From Sarocladium kiliense (lineage: Eukaryota > Ascomycota > Sordariomycetes > Hypocreales > Sarocladiaceae), in the NCBI GenBank assembly GCA_030734395.1, contig JAUZTG010000020.1, forward strand, positions 806,001 through 870,000: a DNA stretch of 64,000 bases, given 5' to 3'. The notes under the pieces are model-generated. The model had not been told where the DNA came from. It saw only the letters and a program-made list of their open reading frames with translations, and searched no databases. Position numbers and translations under genes: made by a program. This document shows positions 12,099 through 25,035 of this stretch, piece after piece. Each line of letters opens with the position of its first letter. The stretch's first letter is position 1.

Positions 12099-14433
12099 AT
12101 GTCGGGCGGCCGAGGCAAGGGGCTGTCGCGTTTCTGGCTTGATGACGAGGAGATGGCGAAGAAGGATGACGATTTGAATGCGCCTGGTCATGGACACAAG
12201 AGGTCACTTGGAGGGTCAATACCCCGTGTGGCTCAGCCGGGATCATGGCAGGCTGCCGCGCCTCGTGCTCCTAGGAGGAGTCTGATCATGAGGCTGCTCA
12301 TATATATCTGCCTCATTTTCCTGCTCATGGTCTTCCTCATTCGAGCCTTTGGGCCATCTTCGAATGCTCACTACCTCGGTGAAAGCGGTAGCAACTTCAA
12401 CAGCCCTCCATCATCCCCGCCACCACCTCCATCCCAGGACGCGCCTCCGACAAATCCACCGGCCAAGGTCCCCAACAATGGCTTCCACGACATGTCCAAA
12501 GCCAAGACCCTTTCGGGCTCGACACGGAATTTCAATGGGGCTCTTCGCTTTCCTTCTCTTGCTGGCACTCTTCAGGCCATCGCCTCAACGGATGGCGCAC
12601 TTCCCATCAACCGCAACGTGCTATTCGCTGCCGCTAGCCTGCGAAGTATCTCTACCCTCTTGCCACTGGCCTGTCGCATGGCTGCAAAGAAGACGAACTA
12701 CGTCCACTTCGCCATGATCCACAACACGGACGTGCCGATCCCCGATCTCCTTGCCTTGAATGGCGTCGACGAAGACGAATGTCCTGTCATCTTCCACGGT
12801 TAGCTTCGACATCAGATGACCAAAAAGATCACTTGCTGACACCTCCATAGATGCGCGACCTGATCTGCCGGCTGAGTCAACAGACTTCCGCATGGCAAGG
12901 GCTTCAGCGAGAGCTATGTGTAAGTCCGATTGATAAGCCACTCTGTAGAGTTTTACTGATCCTTGATAGACCATATCGGTGTCTATATGCACCCACAAGC
13001 TCTCCTCATTGACTCCACCGCCGCGGAGGCGCATTGGTTCTTGGCAGGCGTCCGTGATCAGCTACGAAGTCAGAATATTGCTCTGATCGAGCTACCCGAC
13101 AAGCCTCACTTCAGGATGGGCTGGCTCGCTCAGCTGGACTCTGCCTCTCTGGCTGGTACGATTCAGCCCCATTACTCCTAAACAGTTCGTCAGCTGACAG
13201 CACTGCAGAATGGAATCGATTGACCTTTGACATCATTATCCACGCGCCGTCAAGTGGCTCTGAGAGCATCAAGAGGTTGCTGACCTCACTATCCAGGGCG
13301 GACTTGAGCTCCGTAGCCGTTCCTCACCTGACAGTTGAGATGCCGGCTGTGATTGACAAGACTCTTGAGGACTATCTCCACACCTTCAGCTGGCCAAGCG
13401 GTCCTCGAACAACTTCGCAGCCTTCACTGTTCACGTTACGTCGTCGCGTCCCCCGAACGAGACTGAACCCCGAGGAGAGTGCCGCCCGCTTCCTGGAGTC
13501 TTTCTGGCCCGCGAACCCGACCTCGAACCATGTTCTGGTGCTTTCTCCTAATGTCGAGATCTCACCACACTTCTTCCACTGTAAGCTTCGTACATTTCAC
13601 GCCCTTTTTGCGATGTCGCTAATACGTATGCAGACGTCAAGTACACCCTCCTTCACTATCGCCATGACGCCGGAGCCATGATTTCTGGCTGGGAACATAG
13701 ACTCTTCGGGATTGGCTTCGGGCGACCTCAGATGCTTGTTGACGGAAAATCCCCTTTCGTACCGCCTCCGAGTTTAGGAAAGGAACCTACTACCAATACG
13801 CCTTTCATGTGGCAGGCGCCAAACAGCGATGCGATGCTCATTGTGGGGAGAAAGTGGCAGGAGATGCACAACTACGTATCTCAGTCGCTGGAACGACAAG
13901 CTGCGGCGGGCGAGACACCAGCATTCTTTGCACAGAAGGAAGTTGGCCAGAACCAGCCAGCTTGGCTCGAGTACATGCTTCAAATGTCTCGCCTGCGTGG
14001 CTACTTTACCTTATATCCAAGTCCGGACACTTCAGACGCCATTCTCGGGGCACACAAAGATTTGTACCACATCCCGGAGGAATACCAGCAGGATACGGGG
14101 AGTAACAGCCCGAACCCTGGAGAGGGTGACACGAAAATGTCGTACAAGACCACACAGTACGCTGAAACGTTCGATCCGTGGTCGGCCGCGGATCTCACGA
14201 ATTTGCTGCCCAATAAGGGGAAGCTGGAGCCCTTGGGCCGTATGCCGCTATTAGCTTGGGATGGGTCAGCGATGAAGATGGAGGGATTACTGAAAACTGC
14301 TGATGAGTATTCGAAGGCCTTTAGAAAAGAGGTGGGGGGATGTGCTGGGGAAGATTTGGAGAGATTGCCGGATTGGTCCGCGGCGGACCTATTCTGCGAG
14401 GCAAAGAAAGAGGAAACTGTCCCAGCTACATAA
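12099..14433 (+). CDS. Putative type II membrane glycosyltransferase
   Basis: Five exons are inferred (12099-12798, 12851-12919, 12970-13155, 13209-13580, 13634-14433), giving 708 residues; all joins are phase 1 and restore one frame. The start sits in a strong context, GCCACCATG. The protein has a short cytosolic N-terminus, one membrane helix at about residues 62-82 preceded by basic RAPRR, then a Pro/Ser-rich stem with a PPPPP run. A long lumenal domain follows, so a type II Golgi-type topology is likely. The lumenal part resembles the conserved ascomycete proteins often annotated 'glycosyltransferase 2', with blocks such as YMHPQALLID, HYRHDAGAMISGWEHRLFG and FGRPQM. I recall this family by overall layout and do not see a textbook DXD motif, so donor and acceptor substrates are unknown. 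A membrane-anchored non-enzymatic protein cannot be excluded. Confidence 0.72.
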
Positions 14434-14655
14434 ACAGGACATCGGGGAAGATGGCGCTCTGCTTCTGCCCTCCTTACTGTCTTTCTGACGCATCATCTTG
14501 GGTGCCTTTTTGGGTATCGCTTAGTTCAGAGATCACATTGGAGAGTCGACGGCTCGGGGCTCGGAGGGCAAGTGTAACATTATATACTACCATATATTCA
14601 TCACTGGTGTCTTCACCCAGCTTCTGCACCATCTTCAACCACTAGGAAAAGCTTC

Positions 14656-15534
14656 TCATGATGGTAGGATGAAGCTCATGAGCCTTGATTCGCTGCTCAT
14701 GTTGGAGATGCTGAGAAGGATCACGCAGGTTCCGACAATGCAGCTAGCAAGAATGCCAAGGACCTACGGGTGGTTTGCGTGAGAAACTGGACCCCAGAAT
14801 TGGGAAGACTTGACTTACCAGCTGTGTCTTCCATCCAGACTGTACGATAGCTTCCCTTCTGCTGTACTTATTGATCGTCCCTGAATGTCAGGTGTCAGCC
14901 AAGTCCATCACAAAAGTTCGCGCAGTCCATCAAGCCACAACGGCTAAGCCAAATGTCCAGTTGACACGGGCAGAGTGATGAGATGGCAACTCACGAATGT
15001 AGTTTCCCAATCCTACGAACAGCGTCGCAACAGCCAACGCCCAGAACACGGCACCAAGCGGCTTTGCCATCTTGCGCTCAATGCGAGATGGCTGGGATTT
15101 GAGGTGGAAGGACAGAGTGATGGCAACGGAGACAACGGCCATGTAGATTGACAGGCGAAGATAGGAGAGGAAGGCTGGGGATGTCAGTACTGCTATAGAT
15201 CATGTCCCGAGGTATCAAGATGTGATCATTTGGACGCATACTCCTCTCATTGGCGCAATGGTCGCGCGCATCGCTGCTCTCATTCTCGAACAAGAGAGGC
15301 CCCAAGAAAGGACCTTTGAAGAATGTTGATTTGCCATCATAAGGCCAGCTACAGGTCAGATTGAATCAGCTAGGTCCTTCCGGTAACTGAGCGGCCGTCT
15401 GGGCCAGTGTCGAGACTAAGAGCAAAGATCGGGACCTACCCAGAGTCTCCGCCTACTTCAACCGGCTGCATCCACTGCGAGCAGCAGCGCGTGTTGAGGG
15501 ATTCGTCGTCAATGACGGTTGTTGTGGCTGGCAT
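14656..15534 (-). CDS. DUF202 small integral membrane protein
   Basis: Five short exons on the minus strand (15534-15440, 15348-15242, 15174-14995, 14880-14819, 14763-14656) join to 183 residues. Every join restores frame and uses GT..AG. The segment DARDHCANERTFLSYLRLS contains the NERTFLxxxR-type signature of the DUF202 family. It leads into the first membrane helix (MAVVSVAITLSFHL). The second helix, GAVFWALAVATLFVGLGNYI, and the third, VLGILASCIVGTCVILLSI, complete the usual three-helix DUF202 fold. The basic stretch between helices 2 and 3 contains NKYSRREAIVQSGWKTQ, typical of fungal members. Function is not established for most of the family; in fungi, vacuolar polyphosphate-related proteins carry a similar membrane module, but here it stands alone without SPX or VTC domains. 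Its 3' end faces the upstream glycosyltransferase-like gene (stops 222 nt apart). Confidence 0.85.
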
Positions 15535-18500
15535 CGCGTTTGTGATTGTGTTATGGGAGATGTGTCTGTCGTGAAGATAGAGATGTCGTGCTTTGCGGAG
15601 GTGAGCGAGGCGATCGCGTGCTAGGAGTGTGACGTCGGAGTTTACGCACTGTGCAATCACGGCGCTGAGTTAACCGCAGCACTGTGGAACCGCACTGTGG
15701 CTGTTGAGGCACGAATATATAACATCCAGGACACAATCAATGTTCAAATCGCACATTCAAAGTCAGCAAAGTGTGCAGCTCCTGCACGGGACGTTTTATA
15801 GTGGCCTCAATAAGGGCCAGTTGACCATCACGGGACGTGATGACCTTGCCTCCCGCGTTGGGTTTGCTATAGGGTGGTTCAGCGTAAAGCGACCAAGCTT
15901 CTGAAGTTGACCGTCGACTTCAAAGAGTTGCGAATCAAGCTGGCACTGTTGATCCTATTCGCGCGATGCGCAGCAACCATTCCTTCACCGCCCAGCCGTG
16001 TGGTTCCGTTCTCAAGCCATGACCATCAGCATGCACATCGTGATCCATCTCTCGGCGAACGATTCCCAGAGTTGCCTCTATCATGCCATTGTCTCCCTTG
16101 CTGTACGAGATACGCTATGCTTGGCTTCGAGACTCTTCTCGGTGCTGTATGAACATGCCGGTGTAAGTATTCGGGTTCGCAGAAGTGCCAATACCCACCG
16201 TGGATGAACACGGATGAGGCACAAACAATACCGACAAGAGCCTAATGATGGTCTAGGCCAGACTACATATTCTGAAGCCATCTGGACCTCGACCTACGTA
16301 GCTTACCCGGCAAGTTAACCTCGTCCAAGACAATCGGCCAAGTCCAGCTCGGAGGTCGCGCCTTTGGAACGTTCATTTGACAGGAACTTGAACCTGTTTA
16401 TCAAGTGGGTACAATTTCTTGGGTTCGCACATTGGCGGAGTCGATCTCCTGCTCATCCTGAAGCCACATTTGCGTGGAACGTGCGCTTGACGTCATGACA
16501 CAACTGCTTATGTGTCTCTGGCTGGTGCTCAATGAGGGGAGCACAAGGGATAGAGCATGTATGCGCGCAACCGTGTTGATCCAAAGCACATGTGCAAGCC
16601 ATGCCAGACCATTGAAGTGTCACCCAGTCGCGTAACAATTTGTCTCCGACCTTGAAGCACCGTTATCTTCGGCATGAGGCGCACATGCGAGGAGGTGATG
16701 CTTCGCGATCCTTTCGATGAAAAAAAAGGGCTATCTAGATGCCAAGCTTTCGCACCGGAACCAGGGTGTCGCACATCCTGGGCTCAGATCCTGCCATCTT
16801 GGGTTGTTGCAGTGATCGGAAGCGGCATCCTGCCTCCGAAAGAAGGGTTTGCTTCCCGCTTGCTGGGGACTGCGGCACAGGTTCGAGGTGGTATCGCAAT
16901 ACGTGCATAAGTATGTTAATTGTTGAGTACGAGAGTCTGAGGCTCGCATCAACTCGACCAGCTGCAAGAGAAGCAAAACGAACACCTCGCTGATATTTTG
17001 CGGGGATGGTGGCATGGTCTGGCCTCTTCCAGCTAGCCAGGGCCAGGCACAGAGACAGAGTCTCACTTGAAACTACGGTGATGGTGTAGCGTTGTGACTG
17101 GCTAGGGCTTTTGTTCCGATGAATCACTGGCCACGAACCGGATCAGGACACACGAGGACTGGACCGGAACGTGAATGTGACGGGAGCGAACGAAACGGAT
17201 GCATACGTACCATGGCTTGTGGAGGGCTTCAGCTGGCATGTGAATCGTTGCCATGTGCGAGTAACAGGAAGTCTCGAAGACTGACATGTTAAGAATTTGC
17301 CGAAACACCGACATGCATGTCAATCTTCTCCATCGGAGGAGCAATTTGCATCGCATCGCCAAGCCGTCTGTCAAAGATATGGTCCGGTGGTGTGGCGACG
17401 ACACGTTGTGAATGCCATCAGCAAAGGCTGAAGAACAGCATGATGACGACAGCGTCCAACGTGTGACGATGATTGATGATATTGGCGCCAGGGCAGATGA
17501 GGATAGCGGCCGGAGGGAATGGACCGGCGTGAAAAAGCACCCTGGTCTCCAGCTGGGGATGTGGCGTCGCAAAGCATCACCGATCACCGATCATCGATCC
17601 CACGAAGTGTGCTGGTCGTGGTGGCGCCTTTTGTGGGTTGGTTGGTGACAAGACAAAGTTGAGGAGAACCTTAGGTTAGGAGGGAGGGCGGAGGAGGGTC
17701 AGCTAATTTCTTTCTCCGAGCCCCTGCAAGGCGGAGCGTGGAGCTCGCCTGATCTACCGGCTTGCGTTGGCGTGACGATCTGGCGAGGGAGGCAGGGCGT
17801 GGGTGGGCAGCTGGATGGTTAAAAAGTTGGGGTACATGGTGTCTGACGTCGAAAGGGTTTGGCTGACAAGTGAATGGCATCAAGTGATGATTCGACTGAT
17901 GCATCCGTGAGTTAAGTGATCAATTGGTTGCAAAACATCGTCACCGCCATCATCAGCATCATCAGGGGCAGCAATCAAAGCGCAAACCAAGCGACAGACA
18001 CGATGATGGCAGCATGCACAAGCGCCCTTTGCGTGCCATGGTGCTTGAAATCCGGGACTTGCAGGTCCCGCCAAATCTGGGCGCGCTAGCAGGTTCCTCC
18101 GTTTCTGGGAGCTGGTGACTCCACAATCCGCCCACACCTGGCACACCCACTGGGCCACTGATGACGTCCTCGAAGCCCAAAACGTCACCAGAGCTTAGGA
18201 GCTTGATTCTCAGCGTATTCCTGAACCTTGCCAGTGCACGCGCGGCTTTCAGCTACCACTGAAGGCTGTTGATTACAGCGCCAAAGGTGACGGTAGCTCT
18301 GCCAATGCTGGATGCAGTTGCAGTGGCTGCTAACAGTCTTTTGGCTTTAGGCTTCGCGCACCGGGGGGCGTGAGCAGTGATGGCCTGCTGCAGCCGGCGC
18401 TGAGACAAGCACGGGAATGATGTATTCGGTGTCATTGTTCCGCCAGCGAGTCCTGTAGGGCCGTCTCTCCAGCGGTTCCTCCAGCTGGAGACACTCCCCC

Positions 18501-19091
18501 AAGCTTAGGGAACCACAGCATCCACCGCAATCGTCGGTACGTAGAGGTCCATTCATCATCGGTGCCACTTGTTGGTGGACGCCTGCTGCCAGCTGCCAGG
18601 TACCGTCATGCGCTGCCCAGGCGACGCTCTCCAAGGCATGGACCGCCAGGCTCTGCAACCGGCCATCACACCTATAAACCCCTTCCCCAGCATCGTCTGC
18701 CCCTTCTCGTCCCCTTCCTCCCTTCCCTCTTTCTTCTGATTCTTCTCTCCTCATAATATACCATCTCTCTATTCTGTCATACCAGAGGAACCAGATTCAC
18801 ACCTCTCAGCTCTCTGTATTCATCACATTATACCCTTGCCAGCCTCTCACCTCCTCGGCCCTGGCACCTACTACCACCTAATACTCTCTTCTCGTCTGTT
18901 TTGTGCTACCCTGATACCCCCAAAACCGCGGAAACGAACATCCCTAAACCCTTCAACCGACAAAGAATCAGCTCCGGCCCCTTCTTGTCAACTCAATTGA
19001 CTACTTCTCACGTGCTCACGAGGTTCTCTACGTCATCAAGACCACAGTCAACTACCGAGATCGCTAGCAGCAAAGTCTAAAGTCGCACAAC
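15535..19091. other. 3.6 kb gene-free stretch upstream of the HAM1-like gene
   Basis: Many short overlapping frames, none with motifs or plausible splice joins. It contains a CAT/CAG-type trinucleotide-rich patch near 17936-17966. From about 18650 to 18960 it is a pyrimidine-rich tract, which probably is the promoter/5' leader of the gene starting at 19092. A CACGTG lies at about 19010. Confidence 0.5.
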
Positions 19092-21766
19092 ATGTCTGCC
19101 AACGTCAACAAGCCCACCAATGTCAAGGTGAAGGAGGCCGATGTCAACCGCAAGCTCCAGCTCTACGGCATCATCAACGCTTTCCAGAACGGCAAGGTCC
19201 CATCTGTAAGTGCTCATCCAGATCCTAGCTGATCTGGTACAATTGGCTAACTCATTTCTTTAGAACGAGCAAATTGATGTCGCTCTGAACAGCTTCCTTG
19301 CCTCCAAGGCCCTCTCCAACCCATCGAACAAGCTCTCCGATGAGGGTAAGCAACTTGTTGCCGATGTCCGCGAAGTTGTGGAGCAGGCCAAGCAGCTGCT
19401 CCTGTCCAAGAACGAGGGCAACCTCCTGCAGGACTTCATCTGGCAGACCACTCAATTCGACCCCAAGGCTGTTTCTACTCCCAATGCTCCCATCAGCAAG
19501 GACTCAGCCAAGAGGGACGGCGATGAGGCTCTACAGGGCCTGCGCACTCTCGGCACGTTGCTGATCACGAACGGTCAATTCCGCAAGCTCTGTAAGCACT
19601 TTAAACTTCTGGTTGAGGCCTGGATATTGCGTTACTAACACACTTTCAGTGCAGGATTCTACTGTTCTTCTCCGCGATATGGCTGGCGATGCCGCCACCA
19701 ATGCTGCTCAGCGTGTCCGTCCCTCCGAGGAGGCCCTGCAGAACATGGACCGCCCCGCCGAGGACAACACCTGGCACGAGAAGCCCGATCTTTCCAAGGA
19801 AACCCTCAAGAAGCAGGCACAGGGAATCTACGGTGGAAAGCCCAAGGATGATCTGAAGGATGTTGCCAACGCCTCTGCAAATGCGGGCACTCCCGATGGT
19901 CAGCGCCTTGATGGTCCCGAGCAGGTCGACAAGGTTGCTGCTCAGAACGCCGCCGTTACCGTGGCCAAGAACAAGATCGACCAGCGCGTCGACCCCGAGA
20001 CCAAGGACAAGGTCAAGGAGCGCAAGGCTGAGTACCGCCGTCGCGCGAACGAGTACCTCGGCAAGAAGATGCCTGAGGAGCGGAAGGATCAGATTATCTG
20101 GCGTCTCAAGAAGATGGTTCTTGAATGCCAGCAGCACCCCGACTATAGCGAGGCCGTGCAGACCCTCCTCCGTCTTGCTGAGAACTATGGTCGCCATGGC
20201 CATGTTCTCGGAAAGGCTGGCGCGGGTACGGCCCAGGAGGCTCGCAGCGGCCTTGCTGCCGCTGAGGCTGACCTTCGCACTCTCATTGAGCGCTTCGCCA
20301 ACGGCACCTCAACTGCTGAGCTGTGGGCAGGTATCAATGAGATCTACAAGGCCGCTCAGCGCGATGATGAGCTCAAGAACTGGTTCAAGAGCATGGACCG
20401 TTACATCCGCCGCTGCTTGCTTGAGCAGGGTTACATCCTTGAGGACGAGTCCAGTCGCGAGTGGGACCGACTCTATGAGCAGGGCCGCTACCTCCTGCGC
20501 GACAAGTATCGCAGCCACACTGACCGTGTGGTCGATGAGATCAAGTTCATTGCCGACCAGTTCGATCAGGATCCCAGGAACCACGCTTTTGCTCAGTCCC
20601 TGCAGAAGCTCTTCAAGGATCTTGGCAACGATGAGAACGGCAAGCCTGTCTTCAAGCCTCATCTTCTCAAGGATCTGACTGAGGTCATCATCCCTGCTAT
20701 CTTCGAGTCGACTGCCTACATTCCGGTTCCTCGTATCGAGTACTCGGACCCCCAGTTCGATGCCATCATCGAGAACCTTGTCCTCGAGAGCGACAACTTC
20801 ATGCCCAACATCATGGAAATCGCCAGCGACAACTACTGGCGCTGGGGACGCAAGAAGATTGCCAACTCCCACAAGAACACCATAGAGATCAAGGTGTCTG
20901 GCATTCAGATGGACCTTCGCGATGTTAGCTACCACATCAAGCGCAAGCAGGGCTTCCCCTCAATCACCGACACTGGTGTGGCTGACATCCTCCTGCCCGG
21001 CGATGGCTTCTCCTTCAAGATGAAGGTGTCCACTGCTGAGAAGAAGGACCGTCAGAACTACTTCAAGGTTCAGAAGGTTGATGTCGACCTTGAGGACCTT
21101 AAGATTAAGCTGCACAAGTCCAACCACAAGCTGCTGTTCGGCCTCTTCAAGCCGATCATGCTTAAGGCTCTCCGCCCTCCTATGCAGAAGGCTGTTGAGA
21201 AGGCCATCCAGGACGAGTGCAACAAGCTCGACCAGATGTTCTACCAGATCAAGCAAGAGGCGGATCGCGCTCTCGAGGAAGCTAAGGAGAACCCTGAGCA
21301 AGCCCCCAACATCTACGAGCGCTACTACAACGCCGCTCAGAAGCGATTCATGCAGGGCAAGGAGAAGGCTGAGGCTGCTGTGCAGGACAAGAAGGTCAAC
21401 GTTGCCATGACCAAGGAGGACAGCATCTTCCCCAACATTCATCTGCCTGGCGGCATCAGCTCCAAGGCTACTGAGTACCGCGAGCTTGCACGCAAGGGTG
21501 AGAAGTGGGAGAGCCCCGTCTTCTCCATTGGCAGCGCTTCCAAGAGCTCCAACCTTCCCTCCGCGCCTAAGATCGAGAACAAGCCCCGTCCGATCAACAG
21601 CCACACCAATGGTCACACCAACGGCCACACCAATGGCAGCACTAACTATGCGCTCAATGGCAAGGCCCCTATCGCTGCCAACCCGATGACTACCAACCCT
21701 GTCATCACCCCTGGCGTCGCTGGCGCCACCACTACTACCGCTGGTGCTCCCCTTAACGCCATCTAG
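19092..21766 (+). CDS. HAM1-like (DUF5923/DUF4449) protein
   Basis: Three exons (19092-19205, 19264-19591, 19650-21766) give 852 residues. Introns are 58 nt each, with GTAAGT and GTAAGC donors. The protein is helical and highly charged in its N-terminal two thirds (DUF5923-type). It then has a beta-rich C-terminal region with segments such as IEIKVSGIQMDLRDVSYHIK and FSFKMKVSTAEKKD, which fit the lipid-binding BPI/LBP-like C-terminal domain called HAM1_C or DUF4449. No signal peptide or membrane helix is visible, so a cytosolic or membrane-peripheral protein is likely. The last 80 residues are disordered and hold three tandem HTNG units (nt 21602-21637). Strong codon bias toward C/G-ending codons suggests high expression. 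Domain names are from memory of the family and should be treated as probable. The exact role is unknown. Confidence 0.8.
21602..21637 (+). repeat. 12-nt tandem repeat encoding HTNG
   Basis: Three consecutive 12-nt units (CACACCAAYGGY) inside the HAM1-like gene encode three HTNG tetrapeptides in its disordered C-terminal tail. Unit differences are synonymous only. Confidence 0.9.
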
Positions 21767-22608
21767 ACGAGTGGCGATGATGGGAACGGAGCGGTGAGGT
21801 GTGAGCTTGACGGCGATCATGAAAACGAGCGGACGTTATACCCCCAAAGAAACGCGTGATTGAATGCACTGCTAGGAAAAAAGAAAAGAGATAATCACGC
21901 ACGGGTGAGAGTGTTATGAGTGTTGCGATACCACGAAAGAACACGGAGATTAATGACGGGGAACTTGGTTGGGACCCTGGAGATGATGTGACTGAACGAA
22001 CGACTCAGTGTGCCAAGTCTGGATTTCTTATGTTTGTAGTGTTCTGTATTACGATTGGGTTCAATTAAAACTTTTCTTATGACTTATCGATGTCTCGGAT
22101 CAATCGTGAACATGAAATTGATCAGGATCTGCGGTGGTGCTTTTGGTCCAGGAGCAAGTGTTCCGCTTACACTCACTCAACCCACACGTGTGAAGTCATG
22201 AAATAACAGCCTTGACAATTGAAAACATCGGCATCCGATGTGCAGACAAGAACCAAACAAAACCTTCTGCCCATTTTTTCTTCCCACATGCTGTCCTGAT
22301 CCTGGTGAAGAGGTTTACTTCGGTGTCAAGTTCATGCTGGCGGCCTGCACAGCTCCTAGCAGTCACACACCACCCATAGACGACGTCACCCACCTTGCAC
22401 TCAGCCACCCATGCCCAGTTACATACGACTCCAACCTTTAACCAATCGAATCATGGTTTAAGCCTAACTCAAATCACATTGCCAGGCCAAGAATTAACCA
22501 AATCAACAAGTTTTTCTTGCAACCCCGTCTTTCAGAAGACTTCGGACACTGGAAACGCAAGCAACCCCCGCATCTCACCTCTGTGAGCAAGATAAAGCGC
22601 TGAGCCAC
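21767..22608. other. intergenic stretch between HAM1-like and PX-associated genes
   Basis: Holds the 3' end of the left gene and the promoter/leader of the right one. A palindromic ACACGTGT sits at about 22185-22192. No gene is seen. Confidence 0.5.
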
Positions 22609-24748
22609 ATGGCCTCAGCCGACGAGGCTCCTCCAGCCCAGGAGCTCACCCCGGCGCAGGTCCATGCTCTATTCGACATCCTGACGCATCATGAGACGTA
22701 CGCTGAGATTGAGGGGTTCAAGTCTGCGGATGCGGTGGAGAAGTATGGCTATCCTTTCAGCAGCGTGACGAGGACCCCATCCATGTCGACATCAAAGAGC
22801 GTGAGCGCAGTAAATACACCTTCAGGAACTCCTAGGTCGAGGACTCCGGTGCCTCCCACTGCAGAGGAGGAGGATGCAGACAGCGACCTTGCGCGACCGT
22901 CTGAGTCGCCGATTTTGCAGACACTGCTCACCAGGATCGTTCTCTCGCTGCCGGGTGTGAACAACCTGCCGCGGCACTTCTGGTCTGTTCAAGTCCAAGG
23001 CATCCTGTCTCGTCTGGGTGACGCAGACCTTTCTGAAAGCTACGACAAGGGCGCGCTGGGTCTTCGGAAGACGCTCGCGTCTGGTGCGGGGAGCATCATC
23101 GAGATGTTGGGGAGGGGTGCGCTCGGAGGTGTGCCGAAGAAGGAGGGTGCGATTGAGAAGGCGACTGATCAAAAAGCCGTTTATGATCTGAAGAAGGGGG
23201 AAGACTTGGAGAGAGCGTGGGATGAGATGGTGCAAGGATGGGTGTACGGGGATCTGGTGGATGAGTGCTGTACGTTTGCGAGCAAGTCGGAGGATTTGGA
23301 GAGTTTCTCTCCAGCAGCGAAGGCTGCGGCAGAGTATGCCATTATACAGTACGTATCAACCCCGATCCCTCTCCTTTCGGTGGGAACCACCTCACTCACA
23401 AGCCTTCAGTCTCGCCACCTTCGCACATCACGTCTTCATCATGTCGCCTGAGGGCCAGTATCTTCTCAAGCTCATGGAGAACGTTCACAACCTCATTCCC
23501 TATAAGATGGTGAAGCAAACACTGAGAGTTGGCAACGCCGCAACGATGATCAGTGGCATGATGCGCCTCCTTCTTGCCAAGCTCAGCGTTGCGAGTATCA
23601 CGAACTGGGTTGGCTTGACGAATAATGCCGACGATGGAATGAATCTATTGCAGCGAATTATATCGCTTACGCTATCTTGGGATAGTGCCGAGTTCAAGAA
23701 GAGCGCAGAAAGGATCGAGAAGGAGAGGCAAGGAGAGGAGGCTCTGGTTGCGATCAAGGAGTTCGTTGCCGAGACGAAGGGAGTGCATGGTGGAGTCAGA
23801 GACGTGAGCATCGCAGAGAAGCGGTCTATCGTCACTGCGATATTGATAGCCAAAGGGAACTCTGATGCTCTTACACTCTCGGACGACGACCACGCTGACT
23901 ACCTGGAGTACTACTCAGCACTTCTCTCAGTCCACGATCGCGAAGCGATCACAACAGCACTTTGTCGCCAACCACCGGATCTTTTCACGCAGATGGTCCG
24001 GGATGTGATCGCTGCGTATGACCCTATCATTCGAGACGTGCACGCCAAGGTGGACCTGCGAGAGCATCTCGAGGCTGGGCAAGGGTTCATCGACGACTTC
24101 ATCAAGGCTAGCAAGCCGAAGAAGGATGGCACGCCGGCAAGTGTGGCAGACTACGTCGAGCTTTTGATGAGGAATCGCGGCCTCATGTATAGGTGGATCA
24201 ATGCCCTAGGTGGTTCATGTCCCGGCGTGTGGGAACAATGCAGGGAATGGGGTATCAAGACGTTTGCCAAGTTTAGGCAGGAGGAGGGAGAGCAGGGATT
24301 GGAAGGCCGTATGAAGAAACTCTTCGCAGAGTTGCCGAAAGAGAAACAAGACGAGGTTGTCAAGGCGCTTGACGAGCATGCAACATACCTACAACGGCTC
24401 AAAGATCTCTCTCGCAAGAGACTACAGAACATCATAGACGAAACCACATCAAAGCCTTCAGCCGATGCCTCCGCTGGACCAGGGATGTATCTTGCTCGCT
24501 GGCAAGACATCCTCGACACCACGCCCATCACACCAGCCCAGCCGACTGGTCCATTGCGAAGCGGGAAGGAGGTCAAGCACACGATGACTATGGGCAAATC
24601 GGGCGTTGCGGATGCAGCAGCGGCCGGTAAGGAGGTCCGGAAGAAGGTGGAGGATGAGGCGCCGAAGCGGCCAGACGTGGCTGTTGTGGTTGAGGCGTTG
24701 GGAGATGGATTCAAGGGGGTGTTGAAGGCGGTCGGAGGGCCGCGATGA
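22609..24748 (+). CDS. PX-associated (PXA/DUF3818) protein lacking a PX domain
   Basis: Two exons (22609-23348, 23410-24748) joined across a 61-nt intron (donor GTACGT, acceptor TTCAG) give 692 residues, with the join reading AIIHLATFAHHV. The N-terminal segment LTPAQVHALFDILTHHETYAEIEGF, followed by LTRIVLSLPGVNNLPRHFWS, matches the PX-associated region found before PX domains in fungal proteins related to yeast Ypr097w/Lec1. The long helical C-terminal part, with YVELLMRNRGLMYRWINALG and a basic coiled segment, fits the DUF3818 region. Between them I see no PX domain: there is no RRYSDF-type block or proline-rich PX loop. The relatives act in lipid transfer or sorting at membrane contacts; this paralogue's role is unknown. 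Family call is from remembered motifs. Confidence 0.75.
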
Positions 24749-25035
24749 AAGAAAAATGCAACGGCATATTATCATTGGGATGGCACAACTTGGAAATTTG
24801 TTGATTGTTCTGGCTAGAGCGTGCTTTCTGTTAACCACTGCTAGGTAGACCATACACGAAGCAATACAAGCTGATGGATGACTAGTCGTCGTGAATCCCT
24901 CGGAAGCAGAACTTTTAGGTAATCATGAGACCATTTTCGCTTTGAACCTTGACAACCACTTCACGTATTCGTCTTTGTAAGCCCATGTGTCTCAATGCCA
25001 CCATGTCCCTTTTCCTTGCCCTTCCAGAATCTCCA
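24749..25035. other. intergenic stretch between convergent genes
   Basis: Short 3'-flank region between the tail-to-tail genes at 22.6-24.7 kb and 25.0-26.4 kb. Nothing else is recognised. Confidence 0.5.

Noticed and set aside
20960..21820. 286-codon minus-strand frame
   Set aside because: Antisense to the HAM1-like gene and Leu/Val-rich by codon mirroring; not a membrane protein gene.
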